Shown in pieces: positions 7,833-15,572 of a stretch of 64,000 bases of DNA. A program made the position numbers and the translations under genes. This DNA comes from Burkholderiales bacterium (GTDB lineage Bacteria; Pseudomonadota; Gammaproteobacteria; Burkholderiales; Nitrosomonadaceae). Positions within the stretch are counted from its first letter, which is position 1, and each line of letters starts with the position of its first letter. The notes under the pieces were generated by a model. The model saw nothing but the letters and a program-made list of their open reading frames with translations, was not told the DNA's origin and did not search any database. The DNA is taken from assembly GCA_015075225.1 (NCBI GenBank), contig JABTUQ010000010.1, forward strand, positions 1-64,000. Reading direction: 5' to 3'.

Positions 7833-8543
7833 TTAATCCGCCAGATAGTATTCAACCGTTGATACCACTCTTATTTTTTTGAGATAAGGCGTGTTGGTAT
7901 CGCGGTCTTCTATTGTGAATTGACCCTGATTTGCCTTTTTCAATTTGCCTATCTGGCTGTTTGCATCAGCGGCAAACTTTTCTGCTGCGGCTCTGGCATT
8001 CCGTGTTGCCTCTTCGATCATCGCCGGCTTGATGTCATTCAACTTCGTGAAGAGGAATTGGGTTTGCTGGTTGTATTCATTTCCGCTGAGCGCAATCCCT
8101 TTCTTGCCGAGTTCGGCCACATTGCCTTGCGAAGCTCTTACCTTGTCAATTTTGTCTGAATACACGGTAATCACTTGTGTCGCCACATACCGCATGGATA
8201 CATCCTGGCTGCCGTACTCCCGCGCCAGCTTGTCTGTTACGACCGGGGCTGTCGCTGTAATTTCTTCCATGGCAAATCCGGAATCCCGTAAATAGGAAAT
8301 GATCTGCTGCGTATTCGCCCCCATGGAGGCATAGAGATCCATCAGATCATTACTCGCGGCGGTGAAGCTGATCGGCCAGACGACGACATCTGCTGGCATC
8401 TCTCGCTCTGCCAGCCCTTTGACAACCACTACCCGTTCATATTCCTTGAAGCGAATCACACTTGAACTGATGATCAATCCCATTGCGATCAGTCCGGCGC
8501 AGATAAATGCGCCGAGAATAAATGCCGAGCGTTGTTCGTTCAT
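7833..8543 (-). CDS. SIMPL domain-containing protein (DUF541, YggE-like)
   Basis: This 236-residue protein has an N-terminal hydrophobic anchor (about residues 8-28), then a SIMPL/DUF541 domain starting at VVVKGLAEREMPADVVVWPI. The domain continues through the dyad of regular strands and helices to the conserved RNARAAAEKFA helix and the C-terminal strand VVSTVEYYLAD. The family is periplasmic or membrane-anchored, includes E. coli YggE (linked to oxidative stress), and has no known catalytic activity. The gene is alone on its strand, with repeat-containing spacers on both sides. Confidence 0.85.
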   Translation of the reverse strand: MNEQRSAFILGAFICAGLIAMGLIISSSVIRFKEYERVVVVKGLAEREMPADVVVWPISFTAASNDLMDLYASMGANTQQIISYLRDSGFAMEEITATAPVVTDKLAREYGSQDVSMRYVATQVITVYSDKIDKVRASQGNVAELGKKGIALSGNEYNQQTQFLFTKLNDIKPAMIEEATRNARAAAEKFAADANSQIGKLKKANQGQFTIEDRDTNTPYLKKIRVVSTVEYYLAD

Positions 8544-8670
8544 CCTGTAACTCCCTGTATTCCGGTTGCCAATCTGTCAGTCAGTATACACATCTCATGT
8601 TCCTGCGATAAGTTTGCCAATGGATAGGGTAGGGTGCTTGATCTGGCAGTTCATCAGCTTTTATCAAACA

Positions 8671-8745
8671 AAGTCAGGAAGTCAGATCCGGAACCAGGAA
8701 AATAAGTATGACGAGCGTTATTGGTTATAGATCTGACCCCGATCT
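8671..8745. repeat. Palindromic dispersed repeat, copy 2 of 3
   Basis: Outer arms GTCAGATCC and AGATCTGACC and inner arms around AATAAGTA and TTATTGGTTAT can form a hairpin like copies 1 and 3. Seven bases (GGAACCA) are inserted next to the left arm relative to copy 3. The repeat ends 14 bases before the promoter of the RelE-type toxin gene. Confidence 0.65.
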
Positions 8746-8759
8746 ATGCACCATATGAT

Positions 8760-8794
8760 TTTACATGGAATCAATATTGCGCTAATATAGACGC
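8760..8794 (+). promoter_or_regulatory. Promoter of the RelE-type/HTH toxin-antitoxin pair
   Basis: TTTACA (8760-8765) and TAATAT (8783-8788) are separated by exactly 17 bases. Only six bases (AGACGC) separate the -10 box from the ATG at 8795. Transcription would therefore be expected to begin at or next to the A of the start codon, giving a leaderless mRNA. No Shine-Dalgarno is present. Confidence 0.7.
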
Positions 8795-9118
8795 ATGCAG
8801 ACCTGCTTCAAACGACCTTTTGCCCAGTACGTCAAGAAGGCGCGCAAACCCTTGCGACTGGCGATCGAAGATGAGGTGGAAGTGGTGTGCGAGGCGCCAG
8901 AGATTGGTGAGCCCAAGGTGGGCGACCTGGCCGGGATTCGGATTCACAAATTCCGCTTTAATCGGCAGGAGTACCTGATGGCCTACCGGCCACCGGCCAA
9001 GAACGTGTCCGTAGCGTTTTTGATCGTCGATTTCTACCAGGTCGGCGTACATGAGAACTTCTACGACGAATTAAAGCAATATTTGCGACATGAAAAACAA
9101 TCGGGAGAAACACGATGA
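8795..9118 (+). CDS. RelE/ParE-superfamily toxin
   Basis: This 107-residue protein fits a well-known subgroup of RelE/ParE-like toxins that pair with an HTH antitoxin. It has an N-terminal helix rich in Lys and Arg (FAQYVKKARKPLRLAIED), then GDLAGIRIHKFRFNRQEYLMAYR strands and a C-terminal VDFYQVGVHENFYDELKQYL. Such toxins usually cleave mRNA on the ribosome. The target here is not shown by sequence. Its stop overlaps the next start (ATGA, 9115-9118), so the pair is translationally coupled. The start at 8795 gives the expected length and lies six bases after a strong -10 box. Confidence 0.82.
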   Translation: MQTCFKRPFAQYVKKARKPLRLAIEDEVEVVCEAPEIGEPKVGDLAGIRIHKFRFNRQEYLMAYRPPAKNVSVAFLIVDFYQVGVHENFYDELKQYLRHEKQSGETR

Positions 9119-9435
9119 GCCAAACCCTAACTGCTGAGGATCTTTACGCCGAGATGAAACGGATGTCGGCAAGCGAGCGAATCCGGTTTTTTTCCATGCT
9201 GGCTAGCAATGCCTTCCGCGAAGATGATTTCACGCATGAGCAAGTGTTTGGCGAAACCCACCAGGAACCGTTTTCCGCTTGGGAAGCCGCTGAATATCTG
9301 GAGGTATCCGTGCCGACGCTACGTCGATACGTACAATCCGGGAAGCTTGTACCCAGCCACGTCGTAGGTCGCAATCAGATATTCTCCGCCCAAACGCTGC
9401 GAGCCTTCAAGCGTAGCCGTGGAACACGCAGATAA
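9115..9435 (+). CDS. HTH antitoxin of the RelE-type pair
   Basis: The 106-residue product ends in an excisionase/MerR-like helix-turn-helix: AWEAAEYLEVSVPTLRRYVQSGKL at about residues 54-78, followed by a wing leading to IFSAQTLRAFKRSR. The N-terminal half (LTAEDLYAEMKRMSASERIRFFSML) is likely the part that binds the toxin. Partners of this kind repress their own promoter and neutralise the toxin. It overlaps the toxin gene by four bases. Order is toxin first, as in HigBA-like systems. Confidence 0.8.
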   Translation: MSQTLTAEDLYAEMKRMSASERIRFFSMLASNAFREDDFTHEQVFGETHQEPFSAWEAAEYLEVSVPTLRRYVQSGKLVPSHVVGRNQIFSAQTLRAFKRSRGTRR

Positions 9436-9477
9436 GTAAATTGCCGAAGTAAACTCGGTTAACGCCTTATTGATACA

Positions 9478-9545
9478 AGTCAGAGGATCAGGTCCGGAAA
9501 ATGAGTAACAAGCGTTATTGATTATGGAGCTGATCCTGGTTTGTG
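9478..9545. repeat. Palindromic dispersed repeat, copy 3 of 3
   Basis: This is the most regular copy. AGGATCAGGTCC and GGAGCTGATCCT pair with one mismatch, and inside them AATGAGTAAC and GTTATTGATT pair with two mismatches, leaving a short loop around AAGC. It lies between two toxin-antitoxin pairs, 42 bases after one and about 45 bases before the promoter of the next. Confidence 0.72.
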
Positions 9546-9591
9546 CACTTAATATCAAGCGAATTCAGTAGCAAGGTTGAATGAGGAAATT

Positions 9592-9626
9592 TTGCCAAAT
9601 TTTGCCAAACAAGCTAACATCAAATT
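9592..9626 (+). promoter_or_regulatory. parDE promoter with tandem operator-like repeat
   Basis: TTGCCA (9592-9597) and TAACAT (9615-9620) are 17 bases apart. A tandem repeat of ATTTTGCCAA overlaps the -35 region and is a likely ParD binding site. Six bases separate the -10 box from the ATG at 9627, so the message should be leaderless, as for the pair at 8795. Confidence 0.68.
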
Positions 9627-9863
9627 ATGAGTACGATGAATATTTCCTTGCCTGAAACGCTCAAGGTTTTTGTCGATGAGCAAGTCAGTCAACGTGGCTA
9701 TAGCACCAGTAGTGAGTACATTCGCGAACTGATCCGAAAGGATCAGGATCGTCAGCAACTGCGCAGCTTACTGATTGAAGGAGCTGCTTCTGCACCTACC
9801 TCTCCCGTCGATGATGATTACTTCGATTCACTGCGAGCGTGTGTGCATAAAGCTCGTGCATGA
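9627..9863 (+). CDS. parD: ParD-type antitoxin
   Basis: The 78-residue protein begins MSTMNISLPETLKVFVDEQV and continues GYSTSSEYIRELIR, the ribbon-helix-helix DNA-binding half of ParD antitoxins (about residues 4-45). The C-terminal half (LLIEGAASAPTSPVDDDYFDSLR) is the flexible toxin-binding part. It would dimerise, repress the promoter just upstream and hold ParE inactive. The start is set by homology to MSTMN-type N-termini, although it leaves no room for a ribosome-binding site. Confidence 0.9.
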   Translation: MSTMNISLPETLKVFVDEQVSQRGYSTSSEYIRELIRKDQDRQQLRSLLIEGAASAPTSPVDDDYFDSLRACVHKARA

Positions 9864-10195
9864 GGATCAGGCCTGTTATTCCGAGGGCACTCGCCAGGCA
9901 GGATGTTGAAGAAGCGATCAGTTACTACCTGAATGAAGATGCCGAGCAGGCAGCACTGGGCTTCATCGATGCGCTGGAGCAGGCTTATACCCACATTGGC
10001 CACCACTTCGCAGCAGGTTCTCCCCGTTACGCTCATGAGCTGGATCTTCCCGGCCTGCGCAGCTGGCCGTTGATGCAATACCCATACATCGTATTTTATG
10101 TCGAGTGCGATGATCATATTGATGTCTGGCGTGTGTTGCACGGTATGCGCGATATTTCTGTATGGCTGCGTACGAGTGACGAAGCGCTGGATTAA
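9860..10195 (+). CDS. parE: ParE-type toxin
   Basis: This 111-residue RelE/ParE fold protein has the family's helical hairpin (ALARQDVEEAISYYLNEDAEQAALGFIDALEQAY) followed by the strands DLPGLRSWPLMQYPYIVFYVECDDHIDVWRVLHGMRDI. ParE toxins studied so far block DNA gyrase. Sequence alone does not prove that target here. The gene overlaps parD by four bases (ATGA) and shares its promoter. It appears intact. Confidence 0.9.
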   Translation: MRIRPVIPRALARQDVEEAISYYLNEDAEQAALGFIDALEQAYTHIGHHFAAGSPRYAHELDLPGLRSWPLMQYPYIVFYVECDDHIDVWRVLHGMRDISVWLRTSDEALD

Positions 10196-10238
10196 TTGGG
10201 GGGTTCCATATCAGAGTGCGGGAACCATCAGACCCGGA

Positions 10239-10332
10239 TCGTCATTGTGAGCGCCAACGGGCGCGAAGCAATCCAGAAGCAACGGTAACAAAGGCACTGG
10301 ATCGCCCGTCACTTACGTGACTCGCGATGACA
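10239..10332. repeat. GTCATTG-type dispersed inverted repeat element
   Basis: The element starts GTCATTGTGAG and ends CTCGCGATGAC, near-perfect inverted ends, with GAAGCAATCCAG and CTGGATCGCCCG inside. It belongs to a widespread bacterial family of CGTCATTGCGAG...GCAATCCAG repeats. It fills the space between parE and yraN. Relatives lie at 13749-13843 and 13872-13914. Confidence 0.7.
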
Positions 10333-10418
10333 AATCACTTCGCAAAAACGGCTTGTTATCGGGGATCACGTCATCACGAGAAACATAGCGACGTGTTTGA
10401 TATGGATTGGGTAACCGG

Positions 10419-10799
10419 TCAGCCTTCATCAAACGCATTTTTAATCCATTCGATGTCATTTTTCCGCGTGCCGGAAATCAGAACTGCATCGAAACGGCAG
10501 GGAAGATCATTATCCTGTCTCGCCAGATAATGTCGGGCGGCGCGTATCAGTTTGGTTTGCTTGGTGGCGGTGATGCTGGCGGCTGCACCACCAAACTGGT
10601 CGCTGGAGCGCATCCGGACTTCAACGAACACCAGCGTATCGCCTTCTTGCATGATCAGGTCGATTTCACCAAAGCGGCAGCGGTAGTTTCTTTCCAGCAG
10701 GGTGAGTTTTTGCTGTTGGAGAAAGGTGGCTGCACGCTGTTCGGCGGCACTGCCTTTGTTTTCTGTGGATGACATGAGAATGTCTGTAATTATTGGCAA
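10419..10799 (-). CDS. yraN: YraN family protein (UPF0102, nuclease-like fold)
   Basis: This protein of up to 126 residues carries the UPF0102 core: GSAAEQRAATFLQQQKLTLLERNYRCRFGEIDLIM followed by TLVFVEVRMRSS. The residues E, D and ExR correspond to the PD-(D/E)xK nuclease fold, although no activity is established for the family. The start may be the second Met (MSSTENKG, eight residues in), because the first eight residues have no family counterpart. In many betaproteobacteria yraN is next to rsmI; here an ABC exporter gene lies between them. Confidence 0.88.
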   Translation of the reverse strand: MPIITDILMSSTENKGSAAEQRAATFLQQQKLTLLERNYRCRFGEIDLIMQEGDTLVFVEVRMRSSDQFGGAAASITATKQTKLIRAARHYLARQDNDLPCRFDAVLISGTRKNDIEWIKNAFDEG

Positions 10800-10830
10800 G
10801 GAGTTCCGGAATTGACCCGAAAAGCCAATT

Positions 10831-12621
10831 TCATGGATGCGCTTTCATCTTTTCCCCGGTTTGCACCAGCCACAGGTTGGCGTACAGGCCGTTGCGCGCC
10901 AGGAGTACCTCGTGTGTGCCGGTTTCCACCACTTCGCCCTTATCCAGCACATAAATGCAGTGGGCGTTGCGGATAGTAGAAAGGCGGTGAGCGATCACGA
11001 TGGTGGTACGGCCAATGGTAATCCGTTCCAGTGAACGCTGGATGGCGGCTTCCGTTTCATTGTCTACCGCTGAAGTGGCTTCATCGAGCACCAGCACCGG
11101 TGGATTCTTGAGAATGGCCCGAGCGATCGAGATGCGCTGGCGCTGGCCGCCGGAGAGCTTTTGCCCGCGTTCGCCCACGATGGTTTGATAGCCGTCTGGC
11201 AGTTCCATGATGAAATCGTGGGCCTCGGCTGTTCTGGCTGCGGTAATGACATCTTCCATGCTGGCGCCAAAAGAGCCATACGCGATATTTTCATACACGG
11301 TGCCGTGGAACAGGTAGACATCCTGGCTGACCAGGCCGATCGACTGGCGCAAATCGTACAGATGCAAGTCGCGGATATCGTGACTATCCAGCAGGATACG
11401 GCCCTGTTGCGGTTCGTAAAAACGCAGCAGCAGTTTGACGATCGTGCTCTTGCCGCTGCCGGTGGCGCCCACCAGCGCGATCGTCTGGCCGGCATGCACC
11501 GTCAGGGAAAGGTGATTCAGGGTGGCGGTGCGTTGTTCATAATTGAAGCTGACATCATCAAACACGATTTCGCCACTAACCCGTGCAGTGGGCAGGGTTT
11601 GTGGTCCGTTCACAATGGTTGGTTCGGTCTGCAGCAGATCCAGCACGCGGTGGGTGGAGGCCATTGCCCGCTGATACAGGTCAAGTGTTTCCCCCAGACG
11701 GGTGAGCGGCCACAGTAGGCGCTGGGTCATGAATACCAGAATGCTGTAGGCACCAACATTGAGCTCACCACCCGCAGCCATTAACCCCGCTGCAATCATG
11801 ATGGCGCTGAAACCGAGCGCGATCACCATGCGGATAATGGGTACAAACGCGGCGCTCAGGGCGATGGCGTGCTGGTTTTTTTCTTGATAGATCTGGCTCT
11901 CGCGCTCGATCTGGCGCAATTCGTACTGCTCAGCGGTGTAGCTCTTGATGGTGGCAATCCCGCCGAGATTGTTGGCAAGATAACTGTTCAGAATGCCGAC
12001 TTGTTCGCGCATGGCCGTGTAGCGCGGGGCGATGCGTTTCTGGAACAAGTAAGAGCCGGCCACGACGAACGGCATGGGCAACAGCGCCATCCAGGCTACG
12101 CCGGGCGTCAGATAGATGAACATGCCGCCTACCGTGATGACGGTGGTCAGCAGCTGGATGAGATCATTTGCGCCGACATCGAGAAACCGCTCCAGCTGGT
12201 TGACGTCATCATTCAGCACTGCCAGCATCCCGCCGGTGCTGCGTGCCTCGAAGTAGGCCAGATCCAGTTTCTGTACATGGTTGTAGGCATCCAGCCGCAG
12301 GGAGTGCTGAATATCCTGCGCCAGATTGCGCCAGCAGAGCTTGAGCAGGTATTCCCAGATCGATTCAAATCCCCAGACGATGAGCGTGAGCGTAGCCAGT
12401 ATCCATAATTGGGTGGATACCTCCGGGAATCCGAATCGGGAAAAAACGGATGTTTGCTGATTGACGACAATATCCACTGCCATACCAATTAGTACGGGGG
12501 GTGCCAGATCAAACAGCTTGTTGAGTACTGAATACAGCGTGGCGAGCCAGATGCGGCCACGAAAAGCGCTGCCATAGCGCAGTAGGCGAATTAGCGGAGT
12601 GGTTGTGTGACTGGGTGTCAT
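10831..12621 (-). CDS. ABC exporter, fused permease and ATPase (MsbA/McjD type)
   Basis: The 596-residue protein is a type IV half-transporter. The N-terminal 320 residues form a six-helix exporter membrane domain (for example GMFIYLTPGVAWMALLPMPFVVAGSYLF). The C-terminal nucleotide-binding domain has Walker A GATGSGKST, Q-loop SQDVYLF, signature LSGGQRQR, Walker B VLVLDEATSAVD and an H-loop in IVIAHRLS. All ATPase motifs are intact, so it should work as a homodimer. The substrate cannot be read from sequence; lipids, peptides and drugs are all possible for this class. It is transcribed away from rsmI. Confidence 0.9.
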   Translation of the reverse strand: MTPSHTTTPLIRLLRYGSAFRGRIWLATLYSVLNKLFDLAPPVLIGMAVDIVVNQQTSVFSRFGFPEVSTQLWILATLTLIVWGFESIWEYLLKLCWRNLAQDIQHSLRLDAYNHVQKLDLAYFEARSTGGMLAVLNDDVNQLERFLDVGANDLIQLLTTVITVGGMFIYLTPGVAWMALLPMPFVVAGSYLFQKRIAPRYTAMREQVGILNSYLANNLGGIATIKSYTAEQYELRQIERESQIYQEKNQHAIALSAAFVPIIRMVIALGFSAIMIAAGLMAAGGELNVGAYSILVFMTQRLLWPLTRLGETLDLYQRAMASTHRVLDLLQTEPTIVNGPQTLPTARVSGEIVFDDVSFNYEQRTATLNHLSLTVHAGQTIALVGATGSGKSTIVKLLLRFYEPQQGRILLDSHDIRDLHLYDLRQSIGLVSQDVYLFHGTVYENIAYGSFGASMEDVITAARTAEAHDFIMELPDGYQTIVGERGQKLSGGQRQRISIARAILKNPPVLVLDEATSAVDNETEAAIQRSLERITIGRTTIVIAHRLSTIRNAHCIYVLDKGEVVETGTHEVLLARNGLYANLWLVQTGEKMKAHP

Positions 12622-12711
12622 AAAATACCGGATGGGTTGGTTAAACAGGTTGGAATCTGGTTAGTCGTGCATGGAAAAAGCAGGGGAACTGCCGTATAGT
12701 GCGCGCAACTT

Positions 12712-12729
12712 GCCGGGAAATACCGGCTT
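12712..12729. other. Short hairpin upstream of rsmI
   Basis: GCCGG and CCGGC pair around a GAAATA loop, 22 bases before the rsmI start. It could shield or structure the leader of the rsmI message. No run of T follows, so it is not a convincing terminator. Confidence 0.3.
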
Positions 12730-12750
12730 CAGCCATTTTCAGCCGGGGTT

Positions 12751-13635
12751 ATGAATATGCCAACTGCAGCAGGAGTATCCAGAGGGACATTATATGTGGT
12801 TGGCACGCCCATCGGTAATCTGCGCGACATCACGCTGCGGGCGCTGGAGGTGTTGTCTGCGGTGGATTGCATTGCTGCCGAGCATGTCCAGCATGCGCAA
12901 AAACTGCTGGCGGGGCACCTGTTATCCGCTGCTCATGCCCGTATCGTGCCGCTGCATCAGCATAATGAAGACAGCGCGGCGCACAAAATCATCACACTGC
13001 TGGAGCAGGGCAAGGCAGTTGCCCTGATTTCCGATGCGGGCACACCTGGCGTTTCTGATCCCGGTGCCTTGCTGGTGCAGCAGGTGCGGGCGCGTAATCT
13101 GCCGGTGATACCGGTTCCCGGTGCCAGTGCTGCGTTAACTGCGTTATCTGCCTCCGGGCTGATTGCGCCGCATTTCTTCTTTTATGGTTTTCTGCCCACC
13201 AAAAGTGGAGAGCGCCAGCGCAAACTAGCCAACCTGAAAACCCTGTATGCCTGCATTCCAATTTTTTACGAAGCCCCGCACCGCATTCTTGAATGTGTGG
13301 CGGATATGCAGGCTGTATTTGGCGCTACCCGTGAAATCACGTTTGCTCGCGAGCTGACCAAGCTGTTCGAGACGATTCATACCTGCCCGCTGGGGGAGGC
13401 ATTGGACTGGCTGCAGGGCGATGAAAACCGGCAGCGGGGCGAGTTTGTGCTGCTGCTTGCGCCGGTGGAAGAGCCGCAGCAGGAGGAGATCAGCCCGCAG
13501 GCCGTGCAGATTTTGGCTATTCTGCAAAAGGAGCTGCCTTTGAAACAGGCCGTGCAACTGGCTGCAGAAATAACGGGCGAGAGCAAAAAAAGACTGTATG
13601 CCCGGGCGTTACTGGAGCAGAAAGTAAAGGAATAG
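12751..13635 (+). CDS. rsmI: 16S rRNA (cytidine1402-2'-O)-methyltransferase
   Basis: The 294-residue protein follows RsmI from end to end: GTLYVVGTPIGNLRDITLRALEVL at the N-terminus, LISDAGTPGVSDPG, VPGASAALTALSASG and FYGFLPTKSGERQRKL in the middle, then FYEAPHRI and TFARELTKLFE. It uses S-adenosylmethionine to methylate C1402 in the 30S decoding centre together with RsmH. One oddity: the motif usually reading AEDTRHT near residue 46 is AEHVQHA here, although the frame is intact. The ATG at 12757 is an alternative start. Confidence 0.93.
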   Translation: MNMPTAAGVSRGTLYVVGTPIGNLRDITLRALEVLSAVDCIAAEHVQHAQKLLAGHLLSAAHARIVPLHQHNEDSAAHKIITLLEQGKAVALISDAGTPGVSDPGALLVQQVRARNLPVIPVPGASAALTALSASGLIAPHFFFYGFLPTKSGERQRKLANLKTLYACIPIFYEAPHRILECVADMQAVFGATREITFARELTKLFETIHTCPLGEALDWLQGDENRQRGEFVLLLAPVEEPQQEEISPQAVQILAILQKELPLKQAVQLAAEITGESKKRLYARALLEQKVKE

Positions 13636-13748
13636 AAGCGGATCTATTCCATTTTTAAATCAAAACTGACTTTGTCGGCTTCGCCTTGCCGTATTGTTTA
13701 TATTGTCTGCAGCTCGCCTGAATATGGTTTCACAATAAGCAGGAACCA

Positions 13749-13843
13749 GTCTTTGCGAGACGGCGCAGCCGGTGAAGCAATCCAGAATAACGTTGACGCA
13801 GGTACTGGATTGCCGCGTCGGCCTGTGGCCTCCTCGCAAAGAC
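13749..13843. repeat. GTCTTTGCGAG inverted repeat element
   Basis: Perfect 11-bp inverted ends GTCTTTGCGAG and CTCGCAAAGAC enclose GAAGCAATCCAG and CTGGATTGCCGC. It is the same family as 10239-10332. A half copy (GTCATTGCGAG to GCAATCCAG) follows at 13872-13914. Confidence 0.75.
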
Positions 13844-13974
13844 GGAGTTGGGGATGGACCGGAATCTTCCCCGTCATTGCGAGGAAGCGTAGCTGGTGTA
13901 GCAATCCAGTCGTTCTGCTGTCACTCAGATTTGAATGATTGATTATTCGTGAAATAGAAACGAAATTACGTGGG

Positions 13975-14040
13975 AACTCCGCTTTCTTGTCGATTTTTGC
14001 CTTGAACTGACTACCTCGCTAACGTTTTTCAGCAGTTTCC
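13975..14040. repeat. MITE, truncated copy (right half)
   Basis: This segment matches the right-hand part of the MITE at 16226-16364, from AACTCCGCTT through TTGCCTTGAACTGACTACCTC to the terminal TTTTTCAGCAGTTTCC. The left half is absent. Confidence 0.65.
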
Positions 14041-14066
14041 TCATTTGTTTTTACGCAGCGTGTACT

Positions 14067-15530
14067 TCAGAGAACAGGTGGCATCATGCCACGATGAAAT
14101 ATCCATGCGACGCCGTAAGCAATTGGCGCGATGATGCAGAACAGCGCAATCGCGTACAGCAGCGTCAGCTTGCCCATGCCTTTGAGTTTGCTGAAATCGG
14201 TGATGATGCCGATGCTGATAAAGGTGAGCATGAACATCATGTTACGCATTGGTCCTTCGACTGGGGTGGCAGCTTTATGCAAAGTTTCAGCGGCTTCTGC
14301 TCCGCTGGAGGCGAGCATGATGTAGGAAAACCAGACCAGCAGATAACCCAGGACAAATTTAGGGAAGCGGTGCCAGATTTCCATCAGGCCGATTCTGGAT
14401 TGGCCGGGCTTGCGCTCCACTTTGTATACCCACACCAGCGCCAGAACAAAGGCCCAGACACCGATAAACATATCGATCCAGATTTTTGTGGTGAGGGAGG
14501 CCATCAGAATCCAGCCTTCTTTCCATACAACGCCCAGGTTGGCTTCGGCATTGGCCCGCATCAGTTCATCCAGCATGGCTCCGGCGGCTGCATCGGCGCC
14601 GTCGGTTTTGACTGTCAATCCCAGTGCAGAGCCGTTGACGATCGGTTGGTCCGGTGCGATTGCGGTATAAAACCCCGGGAGGATGATGAGTTCGAACATG
14701 GCAAAGATTACAACCAGTATCGAGACAAATACGGGGAGTATCGGGCGGGCACGGATGGCGCCAGCGGTAGCGATGGCAGCAGAGATGCCACAGATGGATA
14801 TGCCGGAGGCCAGAACTGCGGCGGCATCGCGTGATAAACGGAACACTTTGCGGCCGAGTGCATAGACGATAGGCCAGAACAGCATATAAGCCACAAAGGT
14901 GGCGGCCACTCCGGTCATGACCAGCTCGGTAATGAAACCGGATGCTTCGATCGACATGACGCCGATTTTGATCCCCAGGAATACGATGGCTGTTTTGATG
15001 AACCATTCGGGTTTAGCGGCTTCGTTAAGAAACCGGGCTGTATTTTTGAAGAAATTGCCAATGATGAGCCCCGCCAGCAGCGCCAGCAGGTAAGAAAATC
15101 CACTGCCAAGCGATAATCCCCAGGTCAGGCCGTATTTATCCATTTCGTAAACAGAGGCCTTGAAGTGGGCTTCGTTACCGATGACCCAGATGATCCAGGT
15201 CATGACGAACAGGATGCTCCAGCCGATAAAGAATTGTTTCAGATCAAATTTCATCGACCATGCTGCCAGGCAGGTCAGGGTGGTGAAAACCAGATAGGTC
15301 ACCAGCAGAGATTGCATTGGGTGCCACTCCGGTTTGCCGCTGGCTTTCAGTACACCTTCAAGGGAGAATTTTTCCCATACCCAGGTTTCGGGTTTGGTCA
15401 TCCAGCCAGTCAGTTCCAGTCCCCAGAGTGAACTGACGCTTGCCATGAACATGATCAATCCCAGCCAGACAGCCCACCAGTCTTCGGTTCTGGCCATGCC
15501 CGAATACCATTTGCTATTCATTGCGTTCAT
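14067..15530 (-). CDS. YeiH/PSE-family membrane transporter (putative sulfate exporter family)
   Basis: The 487-residue protein is strongly hydrophobic with about twelve membrane segments. It has the conserved core of the UPF0324/YeiH (COG2855) family: FIKTAIVFLGIKIG, ILASGISICGISAAIATAGA-like (AAVLASGISICGISAAIATA) and FISIGIITDFSKLKG. It is longer than YeiH because of an N-terminal extension and a loop near residue 300. The family name suggests sulfate export, but the substrate is not experimentally secure. A good AAGGAAAC ribosome-binding site precedes the start. It follows two small genes on the same strand and probably forms one operon with them. Confidence 0.82.
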   Translation of the reverse strand: MNAMNSKWYSGMARTEDWWAVWLGLIMFMASVSSLWGLELTGWMTKPETWVWEKFSLEGVLKASGKPEWHPMQSLLVTYLVFTTLTCLAAWSMKFDLKQFFIGWSILFVMTWIIWVIGNEAHFKASVYEMDKYGLTWGLSLGSGFSYLLALLAGLIIGNFFKNTARFLNEAAKPEWFIKTAIVFLGIKIGVMSIEASGFITELVMTGVAATFVAYMLFWPIVYALGRKVFRLSRDAAAVLASGISICGISAAIATAGAIRARPILPVFVSILVVIFAMFELIILPGFYTAIAPDQPIVNGSALGLTVKTDGADAAAGAMLDELMRANAEANLGVVWKEGWILMASLTTKIWIDMFIGVWAFVLALVWVYKVERKPGQSRIGLMEIWHRFPKFVLGYLLVWFSYIMLASSGAEAAETLHKAATPVEGPMRNMMFMLTFISIGIITDFSKLKGMGKLTLLYAIALFCIIAPIAYGVAWIFHRGMMPPVL

Positions 15531-15572
15531 GTGTTGTTTCCTTGTTCTTATTGCGCCCTGATATGGGCATTT

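Larger units (their letters stand above)
13636..14066. other. Repeat-filled intergenic region between rsmI and the YeiH-like gene
   Basis: No gene is seen in these 430 bases. From left to right they hold a complete GTCTTTGCGAG-bounded inverted repeat (13749-13843), half of a second copy (13872-13914), a 40-bp segment shared in inverse orientation with 7586-7625, and the right half of the MITE described elsewhere (13975-14040). The region looks like a landing site for small repeats between two converging genes. Confidence 0.6.
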
